Shown in pieces: positions 43,063 through 57,790 of a stretch of 64,000 nt of DNA. Every line of letters starts with the position of its first letter. Positions within the stretch are counted from its first letter, which is position 1. Where the stretch lies: the NCBI RefSeq assembly GCF_958450345.1, contig NC_088784.1:43276278-43340277 (forward strand). Reading direction: 5' to 3'. The translations under genes were made by a program, and so were the position numbers. The DNA is from Calliphora vicina. Its lineage: Eukaryota; Arthropoda; Insecta; Diptera; Calliphoridae. A model generated the notes under the pieces. That model had not been told where the DNA came from. It did not search any database and saw only the letters and a program-made list of their open reading frames with translations.

Positions 43063-43772
43063 TGAGTCCCAATGATAATCACTGCAGTCTTAAATAAAAA
43101 ATATCATTCAAAAATTGTAAGGCTTTTTGATAATTCTATTTAAATTTTTGAAGCCGAATTTATTTAGATGTTAACCTAAATACATGATGAATGCTCCAAA
43201 ATCCATTTAAATTTTTTCACCAAAAAATTAAACACCCAACGAGTTTTTTTTTTAAATATTTAAATGATAAAAAGGTGGTTTTTAAATCTACATGTAGAAT
43301 AGAAACATTTAGAGAAATTTATGCAGAACATCCTCTCCCTACTAATCCTATACATATTGGGGCACATGAATTCAGAAAGTCAAATATTATCCTAATAATT
43401 ACTAAACCAATTTTAAGTATTAGACAGTTTAAAATTGAATTGATCAATTGATTAAGATTGTCTAAGAAACTCTACGGAAATTTAAAACAAAGAATTTGAA
43501 AACTTAAGTAAATACATAGTAATTTATTGCAATAATAAAATGAATTGAATCAGACTATTTTCATGTATAATTACCAAATTTAATTTATGAGCTCAATATT
43601 TTTTTTACTTTCTACTTATTTGTTTAATAAAACTTTGACATTCAACAAAAACCAACTATTTTTAAGTGCATATTTTTTATATTTTAAGAGCATATTTTTC
43701 GTTTTTAAGTGCATATTTTATGCGCATAAAACACTTTTTTTAGAGCATATTTTTGGTTGCCCTGCTTATTAC

Positions 43773-44958
43773 CTATTGTTCTTAGCAAAATGTGTCCCAA
43801 ATAGTTTAGATAGCTATTTATGCAATCTTTCGAAAAAAAAATTAAAAAAATTTAATAAAATATTTTTGATTTTTTTTTTTAAATCAAAAATATTTTTGAC
43901 TTTTTTTTTCAAAATGGGCCCTTTTTATTATTTTTTTTAAGAAAGCTTAGGTCTTTTCCTAAGTGACCTATATGGTCGCTTAGTGGGATGCGAGTGGGAT
44001 ATCTATCAAAAAAAATATTTTGTAACTCAAGATTTAAAATTTTTGAATTTTTTTGCAAAATCAAAAACTTTGTTGACTTTTTTTAAAAAAATGGACCCAT
44101 TTTTTAATTTTTTTTTTTGCTCAGAAGAAAGCTTATGTGTTTTCCTTTAACACCCTTTTTGTCGCTTAGTGGGATGCGAGTGGGATATCTATAAAAAAAA
44201 TGTTTTGTAACTCAAGACATACAATTTTTTACTTTTTTTTGAAAAATCAGATCAAAATCAAAAGAAAGCTTAGGTCTTTTCCTTTAAAACCTTTTTGGTC
44301 GCTTAGTGGGATGCGAGTGGGATATCTATCAAAATAAATGTTTTGTAACTCAAGACAAATGTTTTTAAATTGATTTTTTTCATATTTGTGTGTAAGTGTT
44401 TCTAAAACCTTAAAAATAAAAACCACAACAACTGACCGATAATAGCCACTGGAGGGGTGCAATATGAGGCCGACCGCTATTAATTTTCCACCCCCAAAAT
44501 TTGTCTGAGTTTTGTATCTTGCGGGCTTTTAAGTCAATCCTAGAGGTAGTTTTCAGCGCACGTGATTTTCATTGTTAAAATATCAGGTGCCCCAGAAACA
44601 AATTTTTGGAATCAAGTGGAAATATTTTATGGCCCTTCTCCGAAGTACCAGTTTATTTATTATTTTATAACATTTGACTTTAAGGAGTGGGTGGAGAGGT
44701 AGAAGTTGACAGGTAGGTTATTTATATGGTGGTTTGTTTTTATTATTATTTGTAACATTTGGTTAAACTAGGTACTTTAGTATGTAAGCCCTTCTTGACC
44801 CTAATAAAAGATTTTAGACTCATTCATTAAAACGTACTACCTATATGATCTTAAAAAACTATTTATTGTCATTCTGAAGACATACGGAAATCAGTTTTTT
44901 AGAAACAGCGTTAAAGTTAAGACGTGTGTTATTTATATAAATACTTACAAAATTCAAA
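43773..44958. other. Inner left arm and leader of the transposase
   Basis: After the left inverted repeat ends near 44420, about 540 bp of unique sequence leads to the transposase ATG. No TATA box could be singled out. The frames seen here are out of family context. Confidence 0.35.
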
Positions 44959-47551
<2,593 letters not shown>

Positions 47552-47660
47552 TATTTTAGGTTAACATATTATGGGTATTACAGTATCGAGGCTATGAAAT
47601 TTTAGTTGGGTATGTTACATACCATCGGAAAGGCTAATGTGTCTAGTTTCTCTGCGTAAG

Positions 47661-48540
47661 TTTAATTTTTAAGGTTTACACACAAATATGAAAAAAATTA
47701 AAATAGTGCAAATTTAAAAACCTTTGTCTTGAGTTACAAAACATTTATTTTGATAGATATCCCACTCGCATCCCACTAAGCGACCAAAAAGGCTTTAAAG
47801 GAAAAGACCTAAGCTTTCTTTTGAAAAAAAAAAATTAATAAAAAAGGAGTCCATTTTGGAAAAAAAAAGTCAAAAAGGTTTTTGATTTTTCAAAAAAAGT
47901 AAAATATTGTATGTCTTGAGTTACAAAACATTTTTTTTTATAGATATCCCACTCGCATCGCACTAAGCGACAAAAAGGGTGTTAAAGGAAAACACATAAG
48001 CTTTCTTCTGAGCAAAAAAAAAAAATTAAAAAATGGGTCCATTTTTTTAAAAAAAGTCAACAAAGTTTTTGATTTTGCAAAAAAATTCAAAAATTTTAAA
48101 TCTTGAGTTACAAAATATTTTTTTTGATAGATATCCCACTCGCTCCATCCTAAGCTTTCTTAAAAAAAATAAAAAAAAAATAAAAAGGGCCAATTTTGAA
48201 AAAAAAGTCAAAAATATTTTTGATTTAAAAAAAAAAATCAAAAATATTTTATTAAATTTTTTTAATTTTTTTTTTCGAAAGATTGCATAAATAGCTATCT
48301 AAACTATTTGGGACACATTTTGCTAAGAACAATAGGTAATAAGTTATATGGATAAAAAAAAAACACCTGTTTGGCCAAAATGTCAAATTTTGACCTCCTA
48401 TAACTCAGAGAGTTCTTGACCGATCTTGTTGAAAAATGGTGTCCAAATTACTATCCAATAGAACTAACATTGGTGCAGATTTCATCGCGATCGGAAGACA
48501 TCGATTTCAAAAGTTGGTTCACTTGACGTGAAATGCCCCA
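47661..48540. repeat. Right terminal inverted repeat of the 6.8 kb transposon
   Basis: This is the reverse complement of the left arm. ATAGATATCCCACTCGCATC units occur at about 47755, 47940 and 48125 (the last is damaged). Poly(A) and poly(T) runs between units differ in length from the left arm. Confidence 0.8.
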
Positions 48541-48544
48541 TATA

Positions 48545-49000
48545 AATGTTACAGCTAGAAACTATAATTCAAAAAATACATTTTAGTTATTCAGTAAAAA
48601 AAACTGACAGATTTTGAATGTCAAGGAATTGTAGGCTGTAATTCGGAAATATGTCGCAGAAGTGGTGAAAAATGTATGTTGACGAAAGTGACATTAATAA
48701 TAGACGAAGAACATGGTCTTAAAAGTTGTGCTATTAAATAAAGGTTGTTTAAGTCGATACGACTTGGCGAAGAGAAAAACTTAAATTCTTACATTGTTTA
48801 AAAAATTTCAATTATAATCGGCAAATTATTATTAAATTGCACATGCTAAAACAAACATATTAGAGTAGCTCAACCATTATATGATTGTGTCCAAACGTAC
48901 TATGTTTCCATAACCATAATATTCTTATGTAAAAGCTTTCTCGTATTATGCAGAATTTGTGATCATGTCATGATTGTTAATATAGCAATATTTTTTCATA
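48545..49000. other. Noncoding spacer
   Basis: Nothing recognised between two DNA transposons. Confidence 0.35.
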
Positions 49001-49479
49001 GTTATCATCAGGGAAACCAAAATATGCAAATGCATTTTTTTTCTGGTGAGTCTAATGAGCACATGGATAAGATATTTACACGTTTCAGAACTAATTAAGA
49101 ATTTTGGCATCGATTTGTTAGTGCATATTTTTGCATATTTTACCCTTAAATTCATATTTTTGCATATATTTGTTTTAAGAGCATATTTATGTCATATTTT
49201 TGCGTTTTTAGAGCATATTTTACTGTTTAATAGCATATTTTGACTTTATCAAAAACAAATTTTGTCTTACTTATTTTTCGCTGTTTTGTTACAGGTTTTT
49301 ACTTCCTTTGTTTAAAATTCAAAATTGAAAAACAAATTTAAAAAAAAAAAAAATTTTAAAAATTTAAAAAAAAAAATTTAAAAATTTAAAAAATATTAAA
49401 AAAACAATTGGAAATTTTTTATTCCAAAAAATTAAAAAACTGAAAAAAATTTTTGTTCAACTAAAAATATTTAAATTTT

Positions 49480-49555
49480 TTATTTTGAAGTATAATTTGG
49501 TGAAGGGTATATAAGATTCGGCACAGCCGAATATAGCTCTCTTACTTGTTTTAAT
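49480..49555 (-). repeat. Family B terminal fragment inside the hAT element
   Basis: GAAGGGTATATAAGATTCGG, CACAGCCGAATATAGCTCTC and TTACTTGTTTT match the head of family B on the minus strand. It is preceded by low-complexity A/T sequence like that inside the 4.7 kb copy. Confidence 0.6.
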
Positions 49556-49659
49556 ATAAAATAAGCACTTTTAATAATATCGCCATCTAAATATCAAATT
49601 TTTGTTCTAATTCAAACTTAACCGTTCTAATGTTAAAGAAATATTGTCTTTTAAATTTG

Positions 49660-49779
49660 CTCATGTAACATCAGTTGATGTCGAAAGAACATTTTCTATG
49701 TATAAAAATGTTTTCAGATCCAATAGACAACGATTTTTATTTGAAAATTTAAGTCAATTTTTTTGGTTAAAAATTATGT
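49660..49779 (+). pseudogene. hAT transposase C-terminal dimerisation remnant
   Basis: The plus-strand reading HVTSVDVERTFSMYKNVF, then RSNRQRFLFENLSQFFW, matches the hAT family C-terminal motif (TS(V/A)xxERxFS...NRxRLxxENL). It lies near the right end of the 888 bp hAT element in the orientation expected for a full-length parent. The rest of the transposase is deleted. Confidence 0.75.
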
Positions 49780-49904
49780 AAAGGTTTGTTTTTTTAAGAG
49801 CATATTTTTTAAATTTTAAGAGCATATTTTAAAGTTTTTACTGCATATTTAAAGCGCTTAAAACGCTTTTTTTAGAGCATATTTCCGGTTTCCCTGGTTA
49901 TCAT

Positions 49905-51389
49905 AATGTAGTTGCTGTTAGAATTTAAACAAACAATCTATCAGATTTTCAACTATATATCGACAATCATGTAATTATAAAATATGAACCAAAGCAATCA
50001 TATTTTTATTGAAATAAAATATATTGCGAGAAACATTTATAATGGCTTAAAACATATCTTAGTTACCACAATCGTGTATTTTATATGCCTGTAATAAGTT
50101 AAAATGCTAATGTTCTGGCTACCGATTCGAAACGTTAATCAAGGTTATTTTATCGGTAACAGTATTTAAATGATAACGGTTATTTCTATATAACTTAAAT
50201 TACCAATAAAATTTCCAAAAATTTAAATAGGTTGTATTTCATTTGAACTTCTGTAGATTTCAATAAGCTCTTTACATAAAAAAGTGGGTATTTTCATAAT
50301 TTAGAATTATTTGTAGAATAACGGGTTTTAAGAGGTGTCGATAACAGTAATTGCTGTTATTTCGGTAACTGTAAGCGGTAACGGTAGCCAACCTTTATCA
50401 TGACACTTCAACATAACCTTTAATAAGTAAGTAATTACTATGATATCACAGAAGCTGTTATCAGAAAAACTAAATGTTATACTAGTAAATACGGTACGAA
50501 CCGGTAACATTTTAGAGAAGTTGAATCAGCGAATATGAAAACTTTATCTAAATTTCGATAAATATTTTAGTTTTTCTAAAATAAATCTAGCTGGACAACA
50601 TTCTTATATGGATATTATATATTCTTTTTACTTCCAAAATCTTACAACACATGAATAAAATTAAAGATTTCTCAAAACGTAGTTTAAACAATATTATAAT
50701 CTACAGTGAAATTCATTTAAATAGGAATTTTATCTCAAAGTTTTTAAAAAATTATTTCAGATAGTTTAGGGATTAGACGGGAAAAACGTAAAATTAATGA
50801 GTTTTGTGTCGATAATTGAAGGAATTTCTCAAGTTTTTCTTGGATAACTAATATTTGCCAGTAAATTAATAGGTAAATTCTTGAAGTGCCATTAAGTTTA
50901 GAATCACCCGCCTTTGAAGCTGGTTCTTATCAAATATGTAAACACAATACAGATTTTTTTATAAATCTTTTGGACATGCTATTAACAGAGTTATTTAATC
51001 AAATGTACATATTTGCTATTTTTGAATTGAGTACTACAATACATTAATTTTTATGGCTTAAAACATTCCTTATTTAGTCGAAAGTATGTTTATTCAGTTA
51101 TGATTCTCTTGCAGAAAATGTGGTACTTTATGCAACACACAGTTATAATTTTTTACACAAAATTAATTTGATGACGAATGGCGATAAAAATAAAATGGCC
51201 AATTACGTTAATTAAATGTAATTGTTCGCATATTCGCCAAAAAGAATGAGAAATCTTGCACGAAATTTTATATTAAATTTAATTATCCTTGCTTTTATTC
51301 TACTTTACGTTCTTAATATGATCCCAAAAATCAATTTTTAAATAGTACAAAGGAGCCACTGAAGTTGTAATGTTTTAAGTTAAAGTTGT
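49905..51389. other. Noncoding stretch
   Basis: No gene or bounded repeat. Phrases such as GGTAACGGTAGCC and ATTTCGGTAACTG suggest a small eroded repeat around 50110-50500 and again near 53760-53860. Confidence 0.35.
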
Positions 51390-53790
51390 GTGGATTTGGA
51401 TTCAATATGTTGAGACCAGGTAATGCGACGATCAGGGTGTATACCAAGATATTTTATATGATTTTGCTCGGGGATATCGATATTATTTATCTTCAGTTTG
51501 GCACAGTTTCCCATTCTCAAGGTGAAAGTAACATGTGCGCATTTTGTTGGATTATCTTTTATCCTCCATTTGTTAGGCCATTTTTGGAGTTCTTTAATAT
51601 GAGCCTGCTTTTTATGAACGCTTATCAACGCTGCACAGTGGTATGAGAAAAAAAGAGGGAAATAAATCTGTAACTTCTAAACGCTTAATCTGATTTGAAT
51701 GAAATTACACATGCGCAAAGAGGAATTGTTGTCGAGTTTAAGTTTTGAATTTGGACCTCATGGGCCCACCAGGAGCGGGGCCAGGGGTCCTCAAAGTAGG
51801 ACACCTTGGGTATGTTCATTTTAAAAATGATCCTATTTCTTCGTTTGTGTTCCGATTTAAAAAAAAAGTACGTATATGGAATCTTCTCGTCGAGATCCTC
51901 GTCTACTTTGTGTTTTTTACGTGTCAAATAAATTAGGGAAAACTTAAAAACTCGCTGAGAATTTACCTAGCACTGTTATTTACATTCATAAAAATGTTTT
52001 TATGTAGGCAACATGCTTTTTTATGAATTTCTATGTTAGTTAAATTCTCAGCGAGTTGTTTAGTTTCCCTAATTTATTTGACACGTAAAAAAACATAAGG
52101 TAGACATGTTATATATCAATGGATAGAGGATTTTGTCTACTTTTCAAAAATGTATATAACTTTTGACAATTAAAAAATTCATGGAATACTTTTTTTAAAA
52201 ATATGACAAAAAATGCTTTTTATTGAATAGATACAAATTTTTCAAATTGAAATAAAATTTTTATTTATGAATATTTTTTATAGCAATTTCACAGTTATGT
52301 AGATTTTTCTATTTAAAAGGGAAAAATAAAAACAAATTTTGAAATTTATAAGCAGAAATCCGGCAATTCCCAAAAAAGTATTGAAAAATCCCAAAAATCG
52401 GATTTTTTCGTTTTTTGGCTATAATATCCATACCAGGGGCGGGGTTATCGGAACCCTTTACAAACTAATTAAGATCTCATTGGGCCATCTAAAATAGGTT
52501 ACTATATTTTGATATTGAGTATGCGATTTGAAAAAATTATAAATCTTGTTTTCATTTAAAATATTTGGCGTAAAGTTAGCTTTTCAAAAAGTACAAATTC
52601 ATTATACATCCTCTTAGAAAATTTTTAGATAACTTAAAAAGAACAAAAGTACTTTTTTCCCAAAAAAATTGCGAAAAATCGCCTTTTTTAATTTTTTTAT
52701 ATTCAAATGCATGTAACTTTGGACTCAGTCATGATTTTTAAACACTTCTTTCTTTATTTGATATATAGATCTATTGTTAATCCTATAAAAGAAAAATGGA
52801 TAAAATCGGAGAATATTTGGAACCGCGGTCACCAAAAAACTGGTATAGGGTGGGTAAAAATGTTGAAAATTAAATTTTAAAATGCGAATATCTCCTAAGC
52901 TATAAGACATAATTGATAGCTACGGAACCCCTGGTCCCGCTCCTGGTGGGGTCATGAGGTCCAAATTCAACTTCCTCTTTGCGCATGTGAAATTTCATTC
53001 AAATCGGCATAAGGGTTTAGAAGTTACAGATTTATTTCCCTCTTTTTTTATTCTCATACCACTGTGCGCTGTATTGTCTGCAAAAGTTAACGTGTGTATC
53101 AGTGAGCATTTGTGAGCATACCTTGAGTCAGAGTCTTTATACTTCACTACAAATGAACGATCTAATAAATAATTCCGCAGTAACGTGTGTGTATTTTGGG
53201 GTAACATGGAGCCTATTTTATATAAAAACCCATCATGAAGGACTTTGTCAAATGCTAGAGAAATGTCTATAAGAGTGATGAGCTATAATGTTTGTCCTCA
53301 AAAGGCTTTCATGTGACATGATCCTTACGCAATCCAAACTAATGAACGGGAATGATGTGGTGTCAATGCGTTTAAAAATACTTTCTCAAAGAGATTTGAT
53401 AAAATTGAAAGTAGGCTTATCGGGCGATAAAATGACACTTGGCTAGCGTCCTTACCTGGCTTAGGTATCATAATTATTTCTGATATTTTCCATGATTTAG
53501 GGTAGAAATCAGTTCGCATGATGGAATTGGAAATGAATAAAAGTTGTTTAAGGGCAGACGTTGGTAGCTCCTGAAATTTTGTCCATGCCAGGTTCTTTAT
53601 TTGTTTTTAATTTTTTATTGTGGAAGTTAAAGACGAGAATAGAATTTCCATTAGGGAAACAACAAGGTCTTGTAATGTCTGAGCTAGAAATATTAGGCGT
53701 AAACACTCTTTCGATGTGATCGGCAAAAACTTCGGCTTTATCTTTATGGTTTTTAAAGGTAACGGCATTTTTTATTATTTCGGTAATTGT
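51390..53790 (-). pseudogene. Jockey-type LINE RT fragment, split by a DNA element
   Basis: On the minus strand the pieces in order are AEVFADHIERVFTPN (about 53730), SEIIMIPKPGKDASQVSF with YRPISLLS (about 53450), NTHTLLRNYLLDRS (about 53180) and LTFADNTA (about 53075). Then the Transib-like element intervenes, and ISVHKKQAHIKELQKWPNKW, KCAHVTFTLRMGN and IKYLGIHPDRRITWSQHI follow (51628-51390). The catalytic FADD reads FADN, and stops and deletions occur. Both termini are missing. It is related to, but more decayed than, the 29.1 kb element. Confidence 0.8.
51634..53066. mobile_element. Transib-like nonautonomous element, CACAGTG ends
   Basis: Inverted ends CACAGTGGTATGAGAA and TTCTCATACCACTGTG continue inward through AGAGGGAAATAAATCTGTAA and CACATGCGCAAAGAGGAA in both arms. 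CGCTG flanks both sides (51629-51633 and 53067-53071), a 5 bp GC-rich duplication as known for Transib. No transposase was seen in its 1433 bp. It interrupts the LINE inside the FADD-type motif. Confidence 0.75.
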
Positions 53791-55194
53791 AATTGCAGTT
53801 ATCAGAATTTTAGAGATAATGGCATTCGAGCTGAAAGGGTACTTTATGGATAACGTTAGGTAACCTTGAGAAATCTGTAAAAAAAATGCAACAATGTTCT
53901 ACTTTTAATCATTTTATACATCCATCACATTTTAATTAACTATTAATACATGCATACATATTTTACTTTTTACCGGAGCACTTCTTAATGTTTTCCATAA
54001 TCGCGTTTAGCATACATACTTACATATGTACAATACATATTTTTATTTTTAGTTCCACATTTCTTTTTGAAATGTCAAGTGTTTTCTGTATAAAAGTAAA
54101 TCCATTTCAACAGAAGTTGGAATGAATCATTTTAGTGAATAGTCTTGAAATAAAAATATGAACATCGTGTGAAAATTTTAATTTGTTCATTTTATATTAA
54201 GCTCCATTTAAATTCTCATGTCATTTACACTTTAGCTATTTGTTAATACCTTCTCATCCAGTGGGGAAATTATTTAATATTTATACATACATACATCTAT
54301 CTATCTGTATGTATAAATCCACGCCACAAAACGAACGATGACGATCATGATGATTACAACGAATGCAGTATTTTGATGTCTTGTCTGGATTATTATGGTC
54401 TGATCAGATCTTTGCGTATGCTGTAAGTGCAATGTATACCATGCCCACCCCTTTGCCGAACAATAAAAACCACCATCTTAGGAATTTCGAATATCAATCA
54501 ACAGTTTTAGAAAAACACATTTTAATGTGTTGTACGAAGGGAAAATATATTGTGAGATTGTGTTGTAGTCAGGGGTGGAAAAGTTAATATAGTTGTACTA
54601 TTCTCGGAACAATTCGGCACTGAAAATTACAATGGTACTCTTATCAATGACTATCTTTGTACAATTCACAGAAAAAAATATATTTCAATTCAAACATTTA
54701 TCACATATTGAACTGGTTTCAATTATTTCATAATTCAATCAAGTATTCATGTGCTCAAAAACAAAATTTTCTGATATTTTCTATTGAATTTTCAGTTTTG
54801 AATTTGATAATTTTGATAATTGAATATACAGTTTTCGTTATTGGTTGAACTTTAAATACAAAAATTATTGAATAGATAAACATTTACAGAAAAAATTAAA
54901 GGATATGCATCTAAAATTGCATTTTTTTCTCCTATGACGAACATTTGACATTAAAAGCAGTTCAAACTGCGTATTCATTGACAAATAATATCACTTTGCT
55001 TTATATAAAAGTAGTGTGATTTCCATTATTATTGCATAAGTCCAAAATATATGTATGTAATTATATATAAAACTAGTTGATCGCCCCGGCTTCGCCCGGA
55101 AGCATTTACTAATAGTAGTTCTTCAAGTTTCTCCAACCCACATACACCTGCCTGTTCTTATTTATTTGCAACTAAAATATATAAATTTGTACTG
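53791..55194. other. Noncoding stretch
   Basis: No gene. A CATACATACATCTATCTATC simple tract lies near 54285. At 55076 GATCGCCCCGGCTTCGCCCG is unusually GC-rich and resembles a conserved word seen in arthropod dispersed repeats; no element borders were defined. Confidence 0.35.
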
Positions 55195-56808
55195 CATACT
55201 TTAGGGCTATAATATCCATAATAATAACCCCGACCATTCCATGGTCGGTGTTACCTGAACCCTCTACAAAATAATTAGAAACATATTGGGCCACCTAAAA
55301 TGGGTTACTATATTTTGATATCGAAAATGCGATTTGAGAATTTTTGCCATAAAGTTTAATTTTACATAAAAAATATATGTTTTTTGAATGGACCTGGTCA
55401 CCTCGGTAACAATAATTTTAAATTTTTTTTTAATAAAAATATTTTATGAAGCTTTCAGAAAGTATAAATTCCTTATACATCCTCTTAGAAATTCTTTGCG
55501 ATAACTTAAAAAGAAAAAAGTTCTTTTTTCCCAAAAAATTAGCGAAAAATCGCCATTTTAATTTTTTTTAAATTCAAATGCATATCACTTTGGACTTAGT
55601 CATTATTTTTAAACAATTCTTCTTCTATTTGACACATACGTGTGTTTTTAGTTCAATAAATGAAAACTTGAGAAAATCGGGAAATATTTGGATACGCTGT
55701 TATCAAAAAACTGCAGTAGGGTGGGTAAAAATGTTGAAAAATTAATTTTCAAATGCGAATATCTCCTAAGCTATAAGAGATAATTGATAGAGGTTTTTTG
55801 TTTTTTGTGCTCAATGAGAAGATTATATATGTGTAATTGAAATCGCAACACAAACCAAGAAATAGGATCGTTTTAAAAATGTAACATACCCGAGATGTCC
55901 CACTGTGAGGTCCCGGTCGCGCCCCTGGTGGGCTCATGAAGTCCACGTTCAAAACTTAAACTCGACAACACTTCTTATTTGCGCATGTGAAATGTCATTC
56001 AAACCAATCTAACCATTTAGAAGTTACAGATTTATTTCCCTCTTATTATACCCTACACCACCATAGTGGGGAGGGTATTATGCGTTTGTGCAGATGTTTG
56101 TAACGCCCAAAAATATTAGTCTAACACCAACCTTAAAGTATACCGATCGACTAAGAATCACTTTCTGAGTCGATTAAATGATGTCCGTCCGTCCGTCCGT
56201 CTGGTTGGCTGGCTGTCCATGTAAACCTTGTGAGCAGAGTACAGGTCGCAATTTTGAAGATATTTCGATCAAATTTGGTACATATTACTTTTTCGGCCCA
56301 AGGACCAAGCCTATTGAAACTGGCTGAAATCGGTCCATTATTTCACCTAGCCCCCATACAAAGTCCCCTCGAAATTGGACTTTATCGGTCATAAATGTTT
56401 AATTTATCTATGTATCTACACAAATTTCGCTCCAAATAAGTTTTATATATACAAAATTCATGTCACCAAATTTTGTTACGATCGGTCCATAATTAGTCAT
56501 AGCTCCCATATAGACCCGCTTCCGAAAATCACTTTAACGTGCATAAATCGCTTAAAAATTTTGGTATACACACAAAATTCAACATAGTTAAATTTAATAT
56601 ATTCATAAATCACACGACCTAATTTCAATGTGATCGGTCCATAATTGGTCATAGCTCCCATATAAGGCCCACTTCCGAAAATCACTCATGAATATAAATT
56701 ATTGATATTTTAAAAGAAAAATATTTTTACTCATTTACTTGGTGTAGGGTATTATATGGTCGGGCTTGACCGACCATACTTTTTTACTTGTTTTTCTATA
56801 CCACTGTG
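55195..56808. mobile_element. Second Transib-like copy, left end lost
   Basis: It matches 52420-53066 (GGCTATAATATCCATA, GGGTTACTATATTTTGATAT, GTCCACGTTCAAAACTTAAAC region, GAAGTTACAGATTTATTTCC) and ends ATACCACTGTG. A family A repeat is inserted at 56045-56795, near the right terminus. No CACAGTG left end was found. Confidence 0.6.
56045..56795 (-). repeat. Family A repeat, near-complete, inside a Transib-like copy
   Basis: The minus-strand head is ACAAGTAAAAAAGTATGGTC GGTCAAGCCCGACC, and the tail at 56045 reads TATACCCTACACCACCATAG on the plus strand. GTCCGTCCGTCCGTC lies at 56184. Two internal TTTCGGAAG..GGGCC units are visible on the minus strand. Confidence 0.7.
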
Positions 56809-57790
56809 TGTCGCTTGTGATAAAATTCGTTTACTGTAAAATGTAAACATTGACTTACGATAAAATCTTACCCCCTATAATTTTGAAGTTATTAACAATT
56901 TTTATATTCTGAGAACACTAAAACAGCAGTCGGTCCATAAAATTTTAATTTTTGCAATAAAAAAAATTTTTAAAATGTCGCTTACGATAATTTGGCGCTA
57001 AGGGCTCGATATATTGGAAACATTATATTTTCACCCACTGTATATTCGAAGTTTCATGTAAAGATGGATTTAAGTTATTAAATTTTTATTTTTATTTATC
57101 TAATTGTTAATATAATTTATGTTGTTACCGTTTCCAGTTTATTCTGAAGTTACGTTAACAATTTTTAAATAAAATTATCAATTAAATTTAAATATAAATG
57201 ATGTTGAAACCGTTAAACCGTTTTAGAATTTGAAATTAATTAATAATTATAACCAAAGAGAATGCTCTACAGAATATAAGTCTGCATTCCTCCATCTTAA
57301 TGAATATATTTTGTGGTGGGTATATAAGATTTGCTATAGCCGATTGCAATTGCACTTTTAAATTTTATACAAGTTTTATCTATTTTAATGATGATATATA
57401 TGTACATTCTTTAAATTTAATTTGCCATCCCTGGTTCTAGTACCCATTCTCGTAGAATGTGCGTGTAAATAGATGATGTTTCTTGCTGTCAAATTGTAAT
57501 CCCGGTGGATTTGTGTGTGCCTGTTGCAACAGATGTGCCCTCAGCATTTCCGAAAACACATCTCCATTTAGAGAGATTTTCTTTTTATGAGTCTTTTAAA
57601 GGGGAAAGAGTTAATAAATGAAAATCTTATAAAGAAAAAATCAACAAGTTAACAAACAATTTTAATTAATTTATTTTGTGTTATTTTATTTGTTTTTGGT
57701 GGATTTTCAATAATACTAATAATATTTATTTCAACATGTGCATGAATGAGTTTTATTAAAATATAGTGGTGCATAATAAAAATAAAAGCT
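56809..57790. other. Downstream flank of the odorant receptor gene
   Basis: Nothing supported. It is AT-rich, with candidate minus-strand polyadenylation signals (TTTATT/TTATTT) near 57670-57770. Confidence 0.35.

Larger units (their letters stand above)
41929..43764. mobile_element. hAT element inside the left TIR
   Basis: The ends CAGGGCAACCAAAA and TTTTGGTTGCCCTG are inverted and flanked by an exact 8 bp duplication, CTTATTAC (41921-41928 and 43765-43772). Near both ends many GCATATTTT motifs recur, probably subterminal transposase-binding repeats. It is 1836 bp with no intact transposase; it also carries a 288 bp MITE and a tRNA-like segment. Confidence 0.85.
41721..44420. repeat. Left terminal inverted repeat of the 6.8 kb transposon
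   Basis: It matches the right arm in reverse complement, from the terminus through TCCCAAATAGTTTAGATAGC to CATATTTGTGTGTAA. GGGATGCGAGTGGGATATCT units occur at about 43986, 44169 and 44306. The hAT insertion 41929-43764 splits it. Confidence 0.8.
49009..49896. mobile_element. hAT element (CAGGGAAACC...GGTTTCCCTG)
   Basis: Inverted ends CAGGGAAACCAAAA and CCGGTTTCCCTG are flanked by an exact 8 bp duplication, GTTATCAT (49001-49008 and 49897-49904). GCATATTTT motifs fill both subterminal regions, as in the hAT at 41929. It contains a family B end (49480-49555) and a transposase remnant. Confidence 0.85.

Noticed and set aside
51685..51936. Frames over the GGGCCCACCAGGAGCGGGGCC block
   Set aside because: This GC-rich block recurs in diverged form in the Transib-like copies and in the 17.5 kb fragment, and is noncoding element sequence.
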